The notes beneath the pieces are model-generated. The model did not search any database. It had not been told where the DNA came from and worked only from the letters and a program-made list of their open reading frames with translations. Position numbers and translations under genes: made by a program. DNA of 64,000 nucleotides from Pseudoduganella sp. (lineage in GTDB: Bacteria > Pseudomonadota > Gammaproteobacteria > Burkholderiales > Burkholderiaceae_D): NCBI GenBank assembly GCA_021323265.1, contig JAJTCO010000003.1, positions 1-64,000 on the forward strand, read 5' to 3'. Below, in pieces: positions 42,282 to 50,939 of this stretch. Numbering within the stretch: position 1 is the stretch's first letter; each line of letters opens with the position of its first letter.

Positions 42282-43033
42282 CAGTTACGGATTTCCACGC
42301 CGCCCATGATGGCGGTGCCGCGCACCACCAGGCGCTTGCTGGTATCCTTGGGCTGCATGGTCTTCTCGTCAAAGCCGCCCATGATCGGCGTGCCTTCCAG
42401 TTCCACCGACCAGTCGGTCGGCACCTTGATCGAGATGCCCCCCATCAGGGCGAACACGTTCACCACGGCCGTGCCGTTCAGCGAAGCGGTGCGCATGTCC
42501 AGGTCGACGCCGCCCATCACGCTGGTGATGTCGCCGCCGCGGAAATCCTGCGTGGTGACCTTGCGCTGGAAGCCGCCCAGGACCGCGGTCAAGTCCAGCA
42601 CGCGCTCGGCGGTCTCGCCTTCGGACACGGTGAACAGGGCGGAGCGGTCGGGATTGTCGATGTCGGCGAGGCCATCGGCCGACGACGACGCATTGCGGCG
42701 CCGGGCGCGCAGCACCATCATCAAGCCCACGGCAATGATACCGATCGGGAAAATCACCCGCCAGCTGATGTAGATCAGGCCCAGGCCCTTGAGCAGCGAG
42801 AGGAAGCCGAAGCCGAGCATGAAGATGCCGGCCAGGGCGGCACCGCTGCCGCGCCGCGGCGCCTGCGCCAGGGTCGTGGCGCCCACCGCCATCAGCACGA
42901 AGGGCCAGAAGTGCAGGTGCATCTCCAGGTCGATCCAACCGAGGTTATCGATCAGGAACAGGAAGCCGGCCAGAATCACGGCGGCGCCGATGAACATCTG
43001 GGTGGCGGTATTGCGGTCGCGATTGCTGCGCAT
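42281..43033 (-). CDS. LiaF/YvqF-like membrane protein
   Basis: The 250-residue protein has four membrane helices in residues 10-120 (MFIGAAVILAGFLFLIDNLG, FWPFVLMAVGATTLA, GFLSLLKGLGLIYISW, FPIGIIAVGLMMVL). A C-terminal beta-rich domain with repeated LGGF/MGGVD/MGGI/IMGGF turns is the hallmark of the LiaF C-terminal domain. In Firmicutes LiaF inhibits the kinase LiaS until envelope stress. Here the partners are of the LytS/LytR kind, so the analogy is partial. It overlaps both neighbours by one base. Confidence 0.85.
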   Translation of the reverse strand: MRSNRDRNTATQMFIGAAVILAGFLFLIDNLGWIDLEMHLHFWPFVLMAVGATTLAQAPRRGSGAALAGIFMLGFGFLSLLKGLGLIYISWRVIFPIGIIAVGLMMVLRARRRNASSSADGLADIDNPDRSALFTVSEGETAERVLDLTAVLGGFQRKVTTQDFRGGDITSVMGGVDLDMRTASLNGTAVVNVFALMGGISIKVPTDWSVELEGTPIMGGFDEKTMQPKDTSKRLVVRGTAIMGGVEIRN

Positions 43034-43389
43034 TATTGGTTCTCCTCTTTTTTAGCGGTGTATTTAATCACAATCGGGTTCACCAGCATGCTGATGCCGG
43101 CGATGATGACGAGGATGGGCCAGCTGTTGTGGAAATTCAGGCCCCACAGGCGCTCGAAGGACACGTAGAACCAGCCGGCGAAGGCGATCTGGCACAGGCC
43201 GTCGACCACATGTTTCGGCGCGGTCGGCGGGATCAGTTTGGCCGCGCCGAACAGCATCACCAGGAACGGCCAGTAGCGCCACAGCTGGCCGATGGGCGGC
43301 ATCGGAATATCGATCAGGAACAGCACGCCCACGGCGATGACGATCAGGCCCCAGAGCAGCTGGCTACGGCCTTGCATTTCTTTGCTCAT
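43033..43389 (-). CDS. LiaI-like small membrane protein
   Basis: The 118-residue protein has three to four hydrophobic segments (QLLWGLIVIAVGVLFLIDI, LWRYWPFLVMLFGAAKLI, ILVIIAGISMLVNPIVI) matching the LiaI/LiaF N-terminal transmembrane region family. Gene order LiaI-like, LiaF-like, LytS, LytR on the minus strand, with single-base overlaps, shows an operon for envelope sensing. AAATG-type start with a purine-rich AAGAAAATGAG context. Confidence 0.8.
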   Translation of the reverse strand: MSKEMQGRSQLLWGLIVIAVGVLFLIDIPMPPIGQLWRYWPFLVMLFGAAKLIPPTAPKHVVDGLCQIAFAGWFYVSFERLWGLNFHNSWPILVIIAGISMLVNPIVIKYTAKKEENQ

Positions 43390-43563
43390 TTTCTTGCTCC
43401 CCGTTGATTGGATGGTGCAACGATAGCGGAGAGCGGGCGGTGGCGAAACGGCTTTTCGGTGAATGGCGGCGGCGCGTCGGTGAATGGCGAAATTTTCAGC
43501 GAACGGCGAAGCGGGACGAAAAAATGCCCGCTGCAGGCAGCGGGCCGGTGGCGGTACGGAAGC

Positions 43564-43719
43564 CTAGCGGCCGCCTTCCATCTTCGGTTCGAACAGCATC
43601 AAGCCCCAGCCCAGTTGACGGCGAATCTCCTCTGGCGAAGGGGGTGGCTTGACTTCCTGCGAACGGCGCTCGAGGTACTCGCGCACCACATACTTGGATG
43701 GATGGTTGGTTTGGGTCAT
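43564..43719 (-). CDS. Small hypothetical protein, 51 residues
   Basis: On the minus strand an ATG at 43719 follows GGAGG by seven bases and opens a 51-codon frame: MTQTNHPSKYVVREYLERRS, then PPPSPEEIRRQLGWGLM and the end KMEGGR. It is hydrophilic, basic, without Cys or membrane segments. The good ribosome site and codon choice suggest a real gene. The segment PSPEEIRRQLGW looks like a conserved small motif; I know no function. Confidence 0.6.
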   Translation of the reverse strand: MTQTNHPSKYVVREYLERRSQEVKPPPSPEEIRRQLGWGLMLFEPKMEGGR

Positions 43720-44246
43720 GATAGGCCTCCGTATTCTGGTGGGGCCGGCCGCCGTGCGGCGCGAGCCGGCTCGGGAATCTGGTGCCGGTTCTGTGGCGAC
43801 CGGCTGGCCTGACGGATGGCCCTCGCTTCAAGTCTTCTTCGCTTGCAGGGCGCATCGGTCACGCTTCCATCTTATGGCCGCGCCCCTTTTCCAAACGGTG
43901 CGTTTGCGTACAAATCCCCCACCGGTTCGGCTCTTGTTCCTGTCGGAATTGGCCTACGCATTGTGGCGTCGAGCGCAGGCAACCTCGAGCACACAAAAAA
44001 ATTCTGCTTGAAGTTTGTGCCGGAGTGGACGGGGCCCCGCAAACCCGGCCATGGTCTGTTCGCTTGAAAACATACACACTTCACTAATGAAATATCTGCG
44101 AAAGGCAGTGGGCTATATTGGTCTGCGTTAGCAAGCAGGAAAGGTTATGTTAACAGCAGGCCACTGATGATATGACCGAGCAATCTCTTGCGTGCTGACA
44201 AAGCACCGCTTCACCTTCACAACAACACAACTCAAGGGGTATTAAC
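43720..44246. other. 527-bp stretch without a recognised gene
   Basis: Short open frames here lack ribosome sites and family resemblance. The base composition falls from about 43980 onward, with A/T-rich tracts (CACAAAAAAATTC, ATGTTAACAG), which fits the promoter and leader of the PEP-CTERM gene at 44247. No RNA fold or repeat was recognised. Confidence 0.5.
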
Positions 44247-44798
44247 ATGAAGAAAGCGTTTCTAAGCAAGGTAGCCGGCACACTGATGCTGACCGCAGGG
44301 CTGTTTGCCAGCTCGGGCGCGATGGCTCAGACGACTTTGACCTTCGATGCTGCAGGTAATGCCATCTTTGGCGCACTGCATGCCACGCCTGGCGACTATA
44401 TCGACACCTATCTGTTCTCCGTCGATACCAATGCCAGCTATGCCAGCGGTACCGTCGTCGTGGGCAAAACCTGGATCGATGCCGCCCGTCTGGCAAACTA
44501 TGGCATCACCGGCATCCAGTTCTTTAAAGTCGAAGCCGACAACAGCCAGACCAATCTGGGCACGGTGTTTGACACTTCTTCGGGCATCGAGTTCTTCCCG
44601 ATGGACGCCCTGATGTCCGGCAACTATGGCTTTACAGTGACTGGCGCCACCGCCATTGAAGGCATGGGCGGTTCGTATGCCGGTAACCTGAACCTGGCTG
44701 CTCCGATTCCGGAACCTGCTACCTATGCAATGCTGCTGGTAGGCGTAGGCCTGCTGGGCTTGGCTTCCCGTCGCAAGTCCAACGACAAGCTGGGCTAA
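44247..44798 (+). CDS. FxDxF-type PEP-CTERM exported protein
   Basis: The 183-residue protein has a signal peptide (MKKAFLSKVAGTLMLTAGLFASSGAMA) and a C-terminal PEP-CTERM tripartite tail: PIPEPATYAML, hydrophobic LLVGVGLLGLA, basic SRRKSNDKLG. The middle is a small beta-rich domain (YIDTYLFSVDTN, the FxDxF region). PEP-CTERM proteins are cut and anchored or released by exosortase during envelope or exopolysaccharide formation. AAGGGG precedes the ATG. The specific role is unknown. A clear terminator follows. Confidence 0.85.
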   Translation: MKKAFLSKVAGTLMLTAGLFASSGAMAQTTLTFDAAGNAIFGALHATPGDYIDTYLFSVDTNASYASGTVVVGKTWIDAARLANYGITGIQFFKVEADNSQTNLGTVFDTSSGIEFFPMDALMSGNYGFTVTGATAIEGMGGSYAGNLNLAAPIPEPATYAMLLVGVGLLGLASRRKSNDKLG

Positions 44799-44818
44799 GC
44801 CGCCCTTTCCCCCGTGGA

Positions 44819-44839
44819 AACCCGCTGCGGCGGGTTTTT
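44819..44839 (+). terminator. Terminator after the PEP-CTERM gene
   Basis: The stem AACCCGC/GCGGGTT with loop TGCG is followed by TTT. It lies just before the stop of the convergent formate dehydrogenase operon. Confidence 0.85.
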
Positions 44840-44846
44840 CCTTGCC

Positions 44847-45170
44847 TTATTTCTTCTTGCCGGCTTCGGGGACGGGCTTCGAATCGGCCACGCCAACCTC
44901 CTTGGCGGCGGCCACCTGGGCCACGTAAGGCCCTGGGTCGCTGCATGGCGGCGGCACAGCCGATGGCTTGCCGCCGCTACCTTTCCCTTTGAAGTAAGCG
45001 GCCGCGACGCGGTCTTGCGCGAGGCACAGCTTATACGCTGCGACCTTGTCGCTCCACGCCTGCTTCTCCTTGGCGGCGGCGGCGGCGGCCTTCTGCTCTT
45101 CGGTCGGCGCCGGCAAGCCGGCGTGGGCTGCGCTGGCGGCCAGCAGCAGTGCGATCAGGGGCGTCTTCAT
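44847..45170 (-). CDS. Small periplasmic protein at the end of the formate dehydrogenase operon
   Basis: The 107-residue protein has a signal peptide (MKTPLIALLLAASAAHA) and a Lys/Ala-rich mature part with two Cys (YKLCLAQD and PPPCSDPG) that may pair. The repeated Pro and the C-terminal KKK suggest a flexible protein. Part of the mature region (KQAWSDKVAAYKLCLAQDRVA) resembles small companions of formate dehydrogenase clusters in betaproteobacteria, without known function. It begins 12 bases after the cytochrome b gene stop. Confidence 0.65.
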   Translation of the reverse strand: MKTPLIALLLAASAAHAGLPAPTEEQKAAAAAAKEKQAWSDKVAAYKLCLAQDRVAAAYFKGKGSGGKPSAVPPPCSDPGPYVAQVAAAKEVGVADSKPVPEAGKKK

Positions 45171-45182
45171 GGGCTAGCCTCC

Positions 45183-46292
45183 TTAAACGGTCTTGGGCGC
45201 AGGGGGCGGCACCACTTCCCCGTCGTGCTCTGGCGCACGCACGCGCGGGATCTTGCCCTCCACGATTTCCTGGTACCAGATGTCGTGGTGTTCGCTGGCC
45301 CAGGCATCGTCCACGAAGCCTTCGCGCATGCCCCGGTAGGCGCCTTCCATGCCGATGGTGCCGAGATAGATGTGGCCCAGCGCAAAGGCCATCATCAACA
45401 CCGTGGCCGTGATATGCAGCAGGTTGGCGCCCTGCATCACGAAGCGCGTGTAAACAAGGCCCGGAACCAGTTGGTCGAGCACGAAACCGGACGCGCTGGC
45501 GGCCAGTCCCAGCAGCGTGACGCCACCCCAGAACCACAGCTTTTCGCCGCCATTGAAGCGGCCGGCCGGCGGATGGTGGCGGCCCAGGCGCGCCAGCCAC
45601 GTGAAGTCGGCGGCGATGGGGAAGTTATCCTTCACGAAGACGGCGAAGGTGACCAGCAGCGAGACCGTAAACACGGGCCCGACAAGATTGTGCAGGGTCT
45701 TCAACGCATAGGTCAGGTAGCCGAACAGGGTGTGGCCGATGAGCGGCATCAGGATGAATTTGCCGAACATCATGCACAGGCCGGAAACGGCCAGGATCAC
45801 GAAGGTGATGGCCGTGCTCCAGTGGACGAAACGCTCGAGCGGCGTGAAGCGCTGGATCTTGCGCCCGGTCGGCGGCGCGTGCACCTTGAGCGGGCCGCTG
45901 AACAGGTAGATCCCCGCCAGCACGGCCAGCACGCCGATGATCAGCCAACCGCCAATGCTCATCATGGGGCCATTGCGGAAGCGGCGCCACGCTTCGCCGG
46001 CGCTGGTGGGCGTGTCCTGGCCGGGCAGCTGCGCCTTGGGCTGGATCAGGACGCCCGACTCGGGATACGGCAGGCTGCTGTAGTGCGTTTCGCCCGCCAC
46101 GACCTGGCGCCACACCGGCGCCGCATTGCCCGGCTGGTCGCGCGTGCGCTCGGCCTGGTTCTGCTTCAGGATGTCCACCGATTCCACGCGCGCAGCGGCG
46201 GCGGGCGGAGCGGCGGCAGGCGCCGGCGGATCCGCCGCAAGGGCGGCGCCGCCAGCGGCGGCCAGCAACATTACGGCCAACCATCGTTTCAT
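45183..46292 (-). CDS. fdnI: Formate dehydrogenase cytochrome b (gamma) subunit
   Basis: The 369-residue protein has a signal peptide, an Ala/Pro-rich stretch and a periplasmic segment of about 110 residues. This is followed by a four-helix diheme cytochrome b: RFTPLERFVHWSTAITFVILAVSGL, LKTLHNLVGPVFTVSLL, GASGFVLDQLV and LLHITATVLMMAFALGHIYLG, with His heme ligands in RFVHW, LIGH, TLHN and LLHI. It passes electrons from the Fe-S subunit to quinone. The N-terminal extension is longer than in E. coli FdnI. Upstream is a small lipoprotein, downstream a small periplasmic protein. Confidence 0.9.
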   Translation of the reverse strand: MKRWLAVMLLAAAGGAALAADPPAPAAAPPAAAARVESVDILKQNQAERTRDQPGNAAPVWRQVVAGETHYSSLPYPESGVLIQPKAQLPGQDTPTSAGEAWRRFRNGPMMSIGGWLIIGVLAVLAGIYLFSGPLKVHAPPTGRKIQRFTPLERFVHWSTAITFVILAVSGLCMMFGKFILMPLIGHTLFGYLTYALKTLHNLVGPVFTVSLLVTFAVFVKDNFPIAADFTWLARLGRHHPPAGRFNGGEKLWFWGGVTLLGLAASASGFVLDQLVPGLVYTRFVMQGANLLHITATVLMMAFALGHIYLGTIGMEGAYRGMREGFVDDAWASEHHDIWYQEIVEGKIPRVRAPEHDGEVVPPPAPKTV

Positions 46293-46302
46293 GGCGCGCC
46301 TC

Positions 46303-46527
46303 CTAGCGGTTGGTCTTCTGGTACTCGTTTTGCAGCTGCCCGCGTTCGCGCACCTGCCGGTCCCACGCCGCCTTGTCGCCCGGCGTCCACCCTTTCGCCA
46401 CCTGCGCGGTGCGCGCCCCCTTGTAGGCCGGCTCGTCGCCGCGATTGACCGCGCTGCCCTGCTTCGATTGCGACACCTCGCCGCAGCCGGCCAGCGCCAG
46501 CACTACCGCCAGCAGGAAGGTTTTCAT
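46303..46527 (-). CDS. Small lipoprotein within the formate dehydrogenase operon
   Basis: The 74-residue protein has lipobox LALAGC near residues 11-16, so it is probably anchored in a membrane after lipidation. The mature part (YKGARTAQVAKGWTPGDKAAWDRQVRERGQLQ) recalls small companions in other betaproteobacterial fdh clusters. It overlaps the beta-subunit gene by four bases and precedes the cytochrome b gene by ten. Function unknown; it may help assembly of the complex. Confidence 0.7.
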   Translation of the reverse strand: MKTFLLAVVLALAGCGEVSQSKQGSAVNRGDEPAYKGARTAQVAKGWTPGDKAAWDRQVRERGQLQNEYQKTNR

Positions 46528-47126
46528 GATTTCGCCTCCGGTTTGCCGTACGCGGTACCCCAGCCCCAGACTTCACTGCCCTTGCCGCGCGTGACCACGC
46601 GGGTGCGGAAGATGTCGGCCACCACGTCGCCGTCGCCCCCCAACAGCGCCTTGGTCGAGCACATTTCGGCGCAGGCGGGCAGCTTGCCTTCGGCCAGCCG
46701 GTTGCGGCCGTACTTCTCGAACTCGGCCTGCGAGCCGTTTTCCTCCGGCCCGCCGGCGCAGAAGGTGCACTTGTCCATCTTGCCGCGCAGGCCGAAAGTG
46801 CCATTGGACGGGAATTGCGGTGCGCCGAACGGGCACGCATAGGAACAGTAGCCGCAGCCGATGCAGGCGTCCTTGTTGTGCAGGACCACGCCTTCCTCGG
46901 TGCGGTAGAAGCAGTCGACCGGGCAGACCGCCATGCAGGGCGCGTCCGAGCAATGCATGCACGCCACCGAGACCGATTTCTCCTGGCCGATCACGCCATC
47001 GTTGATGGTCACCACGCGGCGCCGGTTCACGCCCCAGGGAACTTCGTGCTCGTTCTTGCACGCCGTCGCACAGGCGTTGCACTCGATGCAGCGCTCCGTG
47101 TCGCATATGAATTTCATCCGTGCCAT
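46524..47126 (-). CDS. fdhB: Formate dehydrogenase iron-sulfur (beta) subunit
   Basis: The 200-residue protein has four ferredoxin-type clusters of Cys: CIECNACATACKNEH, CMHCSDAPCMAVCP, CIGCGYCSYACPFGAP and CTFCAGG...CAEMCSTKALL, that is 16 Cys for four 4Fe-4S clusters. It relays electrons from the molybdenum subunit to cytochrome b, facing the periplasm with the alpha subunit as part of a Tat-exported complex. It has no C-terminal membrane helix as in FdnH. It follows the alpha gene after about 10 bases. Confidence 0.93.
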   Translation of the reverse strand: MARMKFICDTERCIECNACATACKNEHEVPWGVNRRRVVTINDGVIGQEKSVSVACMHCSDAPCMAVCPVDCFYRTEEGVVLHNKDACIGCGYCSYACPFGAPQFPSNGTFGLRGKMDKCTFCAGGPEENGSQAEFEKYGRNRLAEGKLPACAEMCSTKALLGGDGDVVADIFRTRVVTRGKGSEVWGWGTAYGKPEAKS

Positions 47127-47136
47127 GGCAATCCCC

Positions 47137-50100
47137 TCAGCCCGCGAAGCGTTCGATATTGCAGATGGTCGTCTTGGTCTCCTGCATCATGGTGACCGAG
47201 TCGTAACCGTAGGTGGTCGCGGTGTTGACCGCCTCGCCACGCACGATGGGCGCCGCGCCCTCCGGATAGAACTCCAGCATGTCCTTGCCTTGCCACCAGC
47301 CGGAGAAGTGGAAGGGAATGAAGGCCGTGTCGGGGCCGACACGCGGCGTCACCAGCGCCCTGACCTTGATGCGCGCGCCCGTCGGCGTGGACACGACGAC
47401 ATAGTCGCCGTTGCGGATGCCACGTTCGGACGCCGCGCTCGGATTGATCTCGACGAAATTCTCCTGCTGCAGCTCGGCCAGCCACGGGTTGGAGCGCGTT
47501 TCCTCGCCCCCGCCTTCGTACTCCACCAGGCGCCCGGAGGTGAGAATGATCGGGAACTTCTGCGCCAGGCCATCGTCAAGCGCCTTCTGCTGCACCGTCT
47601 TGTACAGGGTGGGCATGCGCCAGAAGGCCTTCTTGTCTTCGTGCGTCGGGTATTTCGCGGCCAGGTCGGGCCGCGTGCCGAACAGCGGTTCGCGGTGCAG
47701 CGGCACCGGGTCGGGGAAGTTCCACACCACGGCACGCGCCTTGGCGTTGCCGAACGGGTGCACGCCGTGCACTTTCATGCACACGCGCTGGATGCCGCCG
47801 GACAGGTCGGTCTTCCAGTTCTTGCCCTCGGCAGCGGCCTTCTCCGCCTCGCTCAGTTCATCCCACCAGCCCAGCTTCTTCATCAGCACGTGGTCGAACT
47901 CGGGGTAGCCGGTGGTGATGTCGGCGCCCAGGGAATGCGAGCCGTCTTCGGCCAGCAGGTTCACGCCCTCGCGCTCGACGCCGAAGTTGGCGCGGAAATT
48001 ACCGCCGCCGTCCATCACGTGGCGCGTGTTGTCGTACAGGTTGGCCGTGCCCGGGTGCTTCAGCTCCGGCGTCCCATAGCAGGGCCACGGCAAGCCGAAA
48101 TAGTCGCCGCTCAGGTCATAGCCGGTGTCGGCATCCTTGCCTGCGCTGCAGCGCAAGGTCTTTACGTCGAACATGTGCATGTTGCGCATGTGGGCTTTCA
48201 GCCGCTCCGGCGACTGGCCCGTATAGCCGATGGTCCAGCTGCCGCGATTGATTTCGCGCAGCATGTCTTCCGGCTCCGGCTCCATCATGTTGCCCTTGCC
48301 CGGCACCAGCTTGATCTTCGCCACCAGTTGCTTGCCAAAGCCCAGCTTCTCCGCCAGTTGGTACATGATCATGTGGTCGGTGCGGGATTCGAACAGGGGC
48401 TCGATCACCTTCTCGCGCCACTGCAGGGAACGGTTCGAGGCGGTGACCGACCCGGACGTCTCGAACTGGGTTGCGGCCGGCAGCAGGTAGACGGCGCGGT
48501 TCGGGTTGATCTCCTGTCCTTCCACCTTCATCGCTGCCATTGCGGCCGTGGCGGATGGGTAGGGATCGATCACGACCAGCATGTCGAGCTTGTCCATCGC
48601 CTTCTTCATGTCCAGCCCGCGCGTCTGCGAGTTGGGCGCGTGGCCCCAGAAGAAGACTGCCTTGACGTTGCTGTCCTGGTCGATCAGCTCGTTCCTCTCC
48701 AGCACCGCGTCGACCCAGCGCGACACCGTGGTGCCGGACTTCTCCATCATCGCCTGCGATGCGAACTGGCTCTTGACCCATTCGTAGTCCACGCCCCACA
48801 CGGTGCACCAGTGCTTCCAGGCGCCGGTGGCCAGGCCGTAGTAGGCCGGCAGCGAATCGGGATTGGGACCGACGTCGGTTGCGCCCTGCACATTGTCGTG
48901 GCCGCGGAAGATGTTGGTGCCGCCGCCGCTCTTGCCGACGTTGCCCAGCGCCAGCTGCAGGATGCACGAGGCGCGCACGATGGCGTTGCCGATCGTATGC
49001 TGCGTCTGCCCCATGCACCAGACGATCGTCGAGGGGCGATTCTTCGCCATCGTCTCCGCCGCCTGCAGCACCTGGGCTTCCGGCACGCCGCAAGCCTCTT
49101 CCACCTTGTCCGGCGTCCACTTGGCCACTTCCTCGCGGATCTTGTCCATGCCGTACACGCGCGCCGCGATGTATTCCTTGTCCTCCCAGCCGTTCTTGAA
49201 GATATGCCAGAGCATCCCGTACAGGAACGGGATATCCGAGCCCGAGCGGATGCGGATGAACTGGTCGGCCTTGGCCGCCGTGCGCGTGTAGCGCGGGTCC
49301 ACCACGATCATCTTGCAGCCGTTCTCCTTCGAATGCAGCATGTGCAGCATCGACACCGGATGCGCCTCCGCAGCGTTGGAGCCGATATACATGGCCGCCT
49401 TGGCGTTCTGCATATCGTTGTAGCTGTTGGTCATGGCGCCGTAGCCCCAGGTATTAGCCACGCCGGCCACGGTGGTCGAATGGCAGATGCGCGCCTGGTG
49501 ATCGCAGTTGTTGGTGCCGTAGAAGGAAACGAACTTGCGCAGCAGGGCCGCCTGCTCGTTGTTGTGCTTGGACGAGCCGACGAAGAACACCGAATCCGGG
49601 CCGCTCTTCTTCTTCAGGTCCAGCATCTTCGCCGAGATCTCCTGCAAGGCCTGGTCCCAGCTGATGCGCTGGTACTTTCCGTTCACCAGCTTCATCGGAT
49701 ACTTCAGGCGGTACTCGCCGTGGCCATGCTCGCGCAGCGCCGCGCCCTTGGCGCAATGCGCACCGAGGTTGAGGGGAGAGTCGAACACCGGCTCCTGCCG
49801 GATCCAGATGCCGTTCTGCACCACCGCATCGACCGCGCAGCCCACCGAACAGTGCGTGCAGACCGTGCGCCGCACCACCTGCTTGCCATCCACGGCGGCG
49901 GTGACGGGGTCCTTGGCCTGGGCCTTGCGCATCAGGGGCGTTTGCGTCAGCGCCGCCCCAAGTCCTATGCCGATGCCGGAACGCTTGAGGAATGCGCGGC
50001 GGTCCATTGTCGGCAAGGCGCGCGCCAGGCTGCCTTCCAGGCTCGCCGCAAAACGTCCAGCGCCACGGGGACCGGCAGGTCCTTTACGTGTGAGGAGCAT
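47137..50100 (-). CDS. fdhA: Formate dehydrogenase catalytic (alpha) subunit, molybdopterin enzyme with Tat signal
   Basis: The 987-residue enzyme oxidises formate to CO2. A Tat signal lies at about 31-60 (RRAFLKRSGIGIGLG). The N-terminal 4Fe-4S cluster has ligands CTHCSVGC...AHC. The molybdenum ligand lies in NCDHQARICHSTTVAGV: here it is Cys, not selenocysteine, so no Sec machinery is needed. Further cofactor contacts are SKHNNEQAALL and GSNAAEAHPVS. The protein begins with an extra 30 residues (MLLTRKGPAGPRG) before the twin-arginine motif, as in related proteins. It is in a ten-gene operon with its chaperone TorD-like protein and the ferredoxin-like protein. Confidence 0.94.
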   Translation of the reverse strand: MLLTRKGPAGPRGAGRFAASLEGSLARALPTMDRRAFLKRSGIGIGLGAALTQTPLMRKAQAKDPVTAAVDGKQVVRRTVCTHCSVGCAVDAVVQNGIWIRQEPVFDSPLNLGAHCAKGAALREHGHGEYRLKYPMKLVNGKYQRISWDQALQEISAKMLDLKKKSGPDSVFFVGSSKHNNEQAALLRKFVSFYGTNNCDHQARICHSTTVAGVANTWGYGAMTNSYNDMQNAKAAMYIGSNAAEAHPVSMLHMLHSKENGCKMIVVDPRYTRTAAKADQFIRIRSGSDIPFLYGMLWHIFKNGWEDKEYIAARVYGMDKIREEVAKWTPDKVEEACGVPEAQVLQAAETMAKNRPSTIVWCMGQTQHTIGNAIVRASCILQLALGNVGKSGGGTNIFRGHDNVQGATDVGPNPDSLPAYYGLATGAWKHWCTVWGVDYEWVKSQFASQAMMEKSGTTVSRWVDAVLERNELIDQDSNVKAVFFWGHAPNSQTRGLDMKKAMDKLDMLVVIDPYPSATAAMAAMKVEGQEINPNRAVYLLPAATQFETSGSVTASNRSLQWREKVIEPLFESRTDHMIMYQLAEKLGFGKQLVAKIKLVPGKGNMMEPEPEDMLREINRGSWTIGYTGQSPERLKAHMRNMHMFDVKTLRCSAGKDADTGYDLSGDYFGLPWPCYGTPELKHPGTANLYDNTRHVMDGGGNFRANFGVEREGVNLLAEDGSHSLGADITTGYPEFDHVLMKKLGWWDELSEAEKAAAEGKNWKTDLSGGIQRVCMKVHGVHPFGNAKARAVVWNFPDPVPLHREPLFGTRPDLAAKYPTHEDKKAFWRMPTLYKTVQQKALDDGLAQKFPIILTSGRLVEYEGGGEETRSNPWLAELQQENFVEINPSAASERGIRNGDYVVVSTPTGARIKVRALVTPRVGPDTAFIPFHFSGWWQGKDMLEFYPEGAAPIVRGEAVNTATTYGYDSVTMMQETKTTICNIERFAG

Positions 50101-50114
50101 GATGAGACCTCCGC

Positions 50115-50312
50115 TCAGATCTTGGTGGTGCGGTAGTACTTCTGGATGTGTTCAGTGAGGCGGTAACCGGTGCCGGGGGGCGGCTCGGGTTCCGCAGGAG
50201 GCACTGTGTCCGGCGGGCCGCTGGCGATCTTCGCCGCCACGCCGGCGGCAGCCAGGGCGCCAAGGCCAGTGAAAAAGGACCTTCTTCCCGTTTTGGATTG
50301 CGTTGACATCAT
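50115..50312 (-). CDS. Small Tat-signal protein of formate dehydrogenase clusters
   Basis: The start at 50312 (ATGATG, GGGAGA upstream) gives 65 residues with a twin-arginine signal (GRRSFFTGLGALAAAGVAAK), a Pro/Glu-rich spacer and the end YRLTEHIQKYYRTTKI. This matches the known family of short Tat-target proteins found next to fdh genes (TIGR02811-like). Role unknown; it may help in export or assembly. It lies 14 bases upstream of fdhA. Confidence 0.8.
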   Translation of the reverse strand: MMSTQSKTGRRSFFTGLGALAAAGVAAKIASGPPDTVPPAEPEPPPGTGYRLTEHIQKYYRTTKI

Positions 50313-50372
50313 GGTCTCCCTTGCCAACAACAGTTAGTCTTTTAACACTAGCACAAATAGTTTAACGATGCA

Positions 50373-50939
50373 CTAAATGCTAGTCATGTCGAACGCCTGC
50401 GTTTCCACCTCGACGAAGCTGCGCGCCAGGCCGCCGACCGCGCGGTAGTAGGCTGCCTTGGGATGGGCGTCGATGGCGTCGAAAAGCTGGCGCGCCCAGG
50501 GCTGGATATGGGCGCAAAAAAAATCCTTCTGTGTTGCTATGCTGCCATGCAGCAAACGCATCGCATCGCACAGGGCGGCGAAATGGTCCTCGCTTTCGGT
50601 CAGGTGCTCGGAGCGCTCCAGGCCAAGCCTGGCCAGGTCGGCGCGCAAGGCGGCCAACGGTTTCTCCATCAGGAAGCCGGACAAGTAGTAGGAGCCGTAC
50701 AGCATCACGTCCGGCTTGCCGACGCCGATGAACAGCGATTCATATTCATCGCGCACGCGGTCCTGGTCGGTCTTGCCGCTGGCGCGCTGCATGGTGCGCC
50801 AGGCGTCGGCCAGCACGCCTTCGCCTTCGATGGCAGCATCGGCGATCAGGTCCAGCACCACCTGCGATGGCGGGCCGTAGAACAGCATGGCAAGCAGGCC
50901 ATACAGCTCGGAACGCGCATATTCCTCATCTTCAGTCAT
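50373..50939 (-). CDS. TorD-family chaperone for the molybdoenzyme
   Basis: The 188-residue all-helical protein fits the TorD/NarJ-like (TIGR/DUF) chaperones: ARSELYGLLAMLFYGPPSQ at the start, DEYESLFIGVGKP...MLYGSYYLSGF (the family's conserved region) and HPKAAYYRAVG. Such proteins bind the Tat signal and guide molybdopterin insertion before export. The start overlaps the stop of the upstream ferredoxin gene (ATGA). Its position in the fdh operon points to FdhA as client. Confidence 0.88.
   Translation of the reverse strand: MTEDEEYARSELYGLLAMLFYGPPSQVVLDLIADAAIEGEGVLADAWRTMQRASGKTDQDRVRDEYESLFIGVGKPDVMLYGSYYLSGFLMEKPLAALRADLARLGLERSEHLTESEDHFAALCDAMRLLHGSIATQKDFFCAHIQPWARQLFDAIDAHPKAAYYRAVGGLARSFVEVETQAFDMTSI

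Noticed and set aside
47137..50100. Selenocysteine-containing formate dehydrogenase
   Set aside because: The active-site position reads Cys (ICHST) and no in-frame TGA is present.
46933..50136. 1067-codon open frame opposite the formate dehydrogenase alpha gene
   Set aside because: Compositional shadow on the opposite strand; the His/Arg/Val-rich sequence has no family features.
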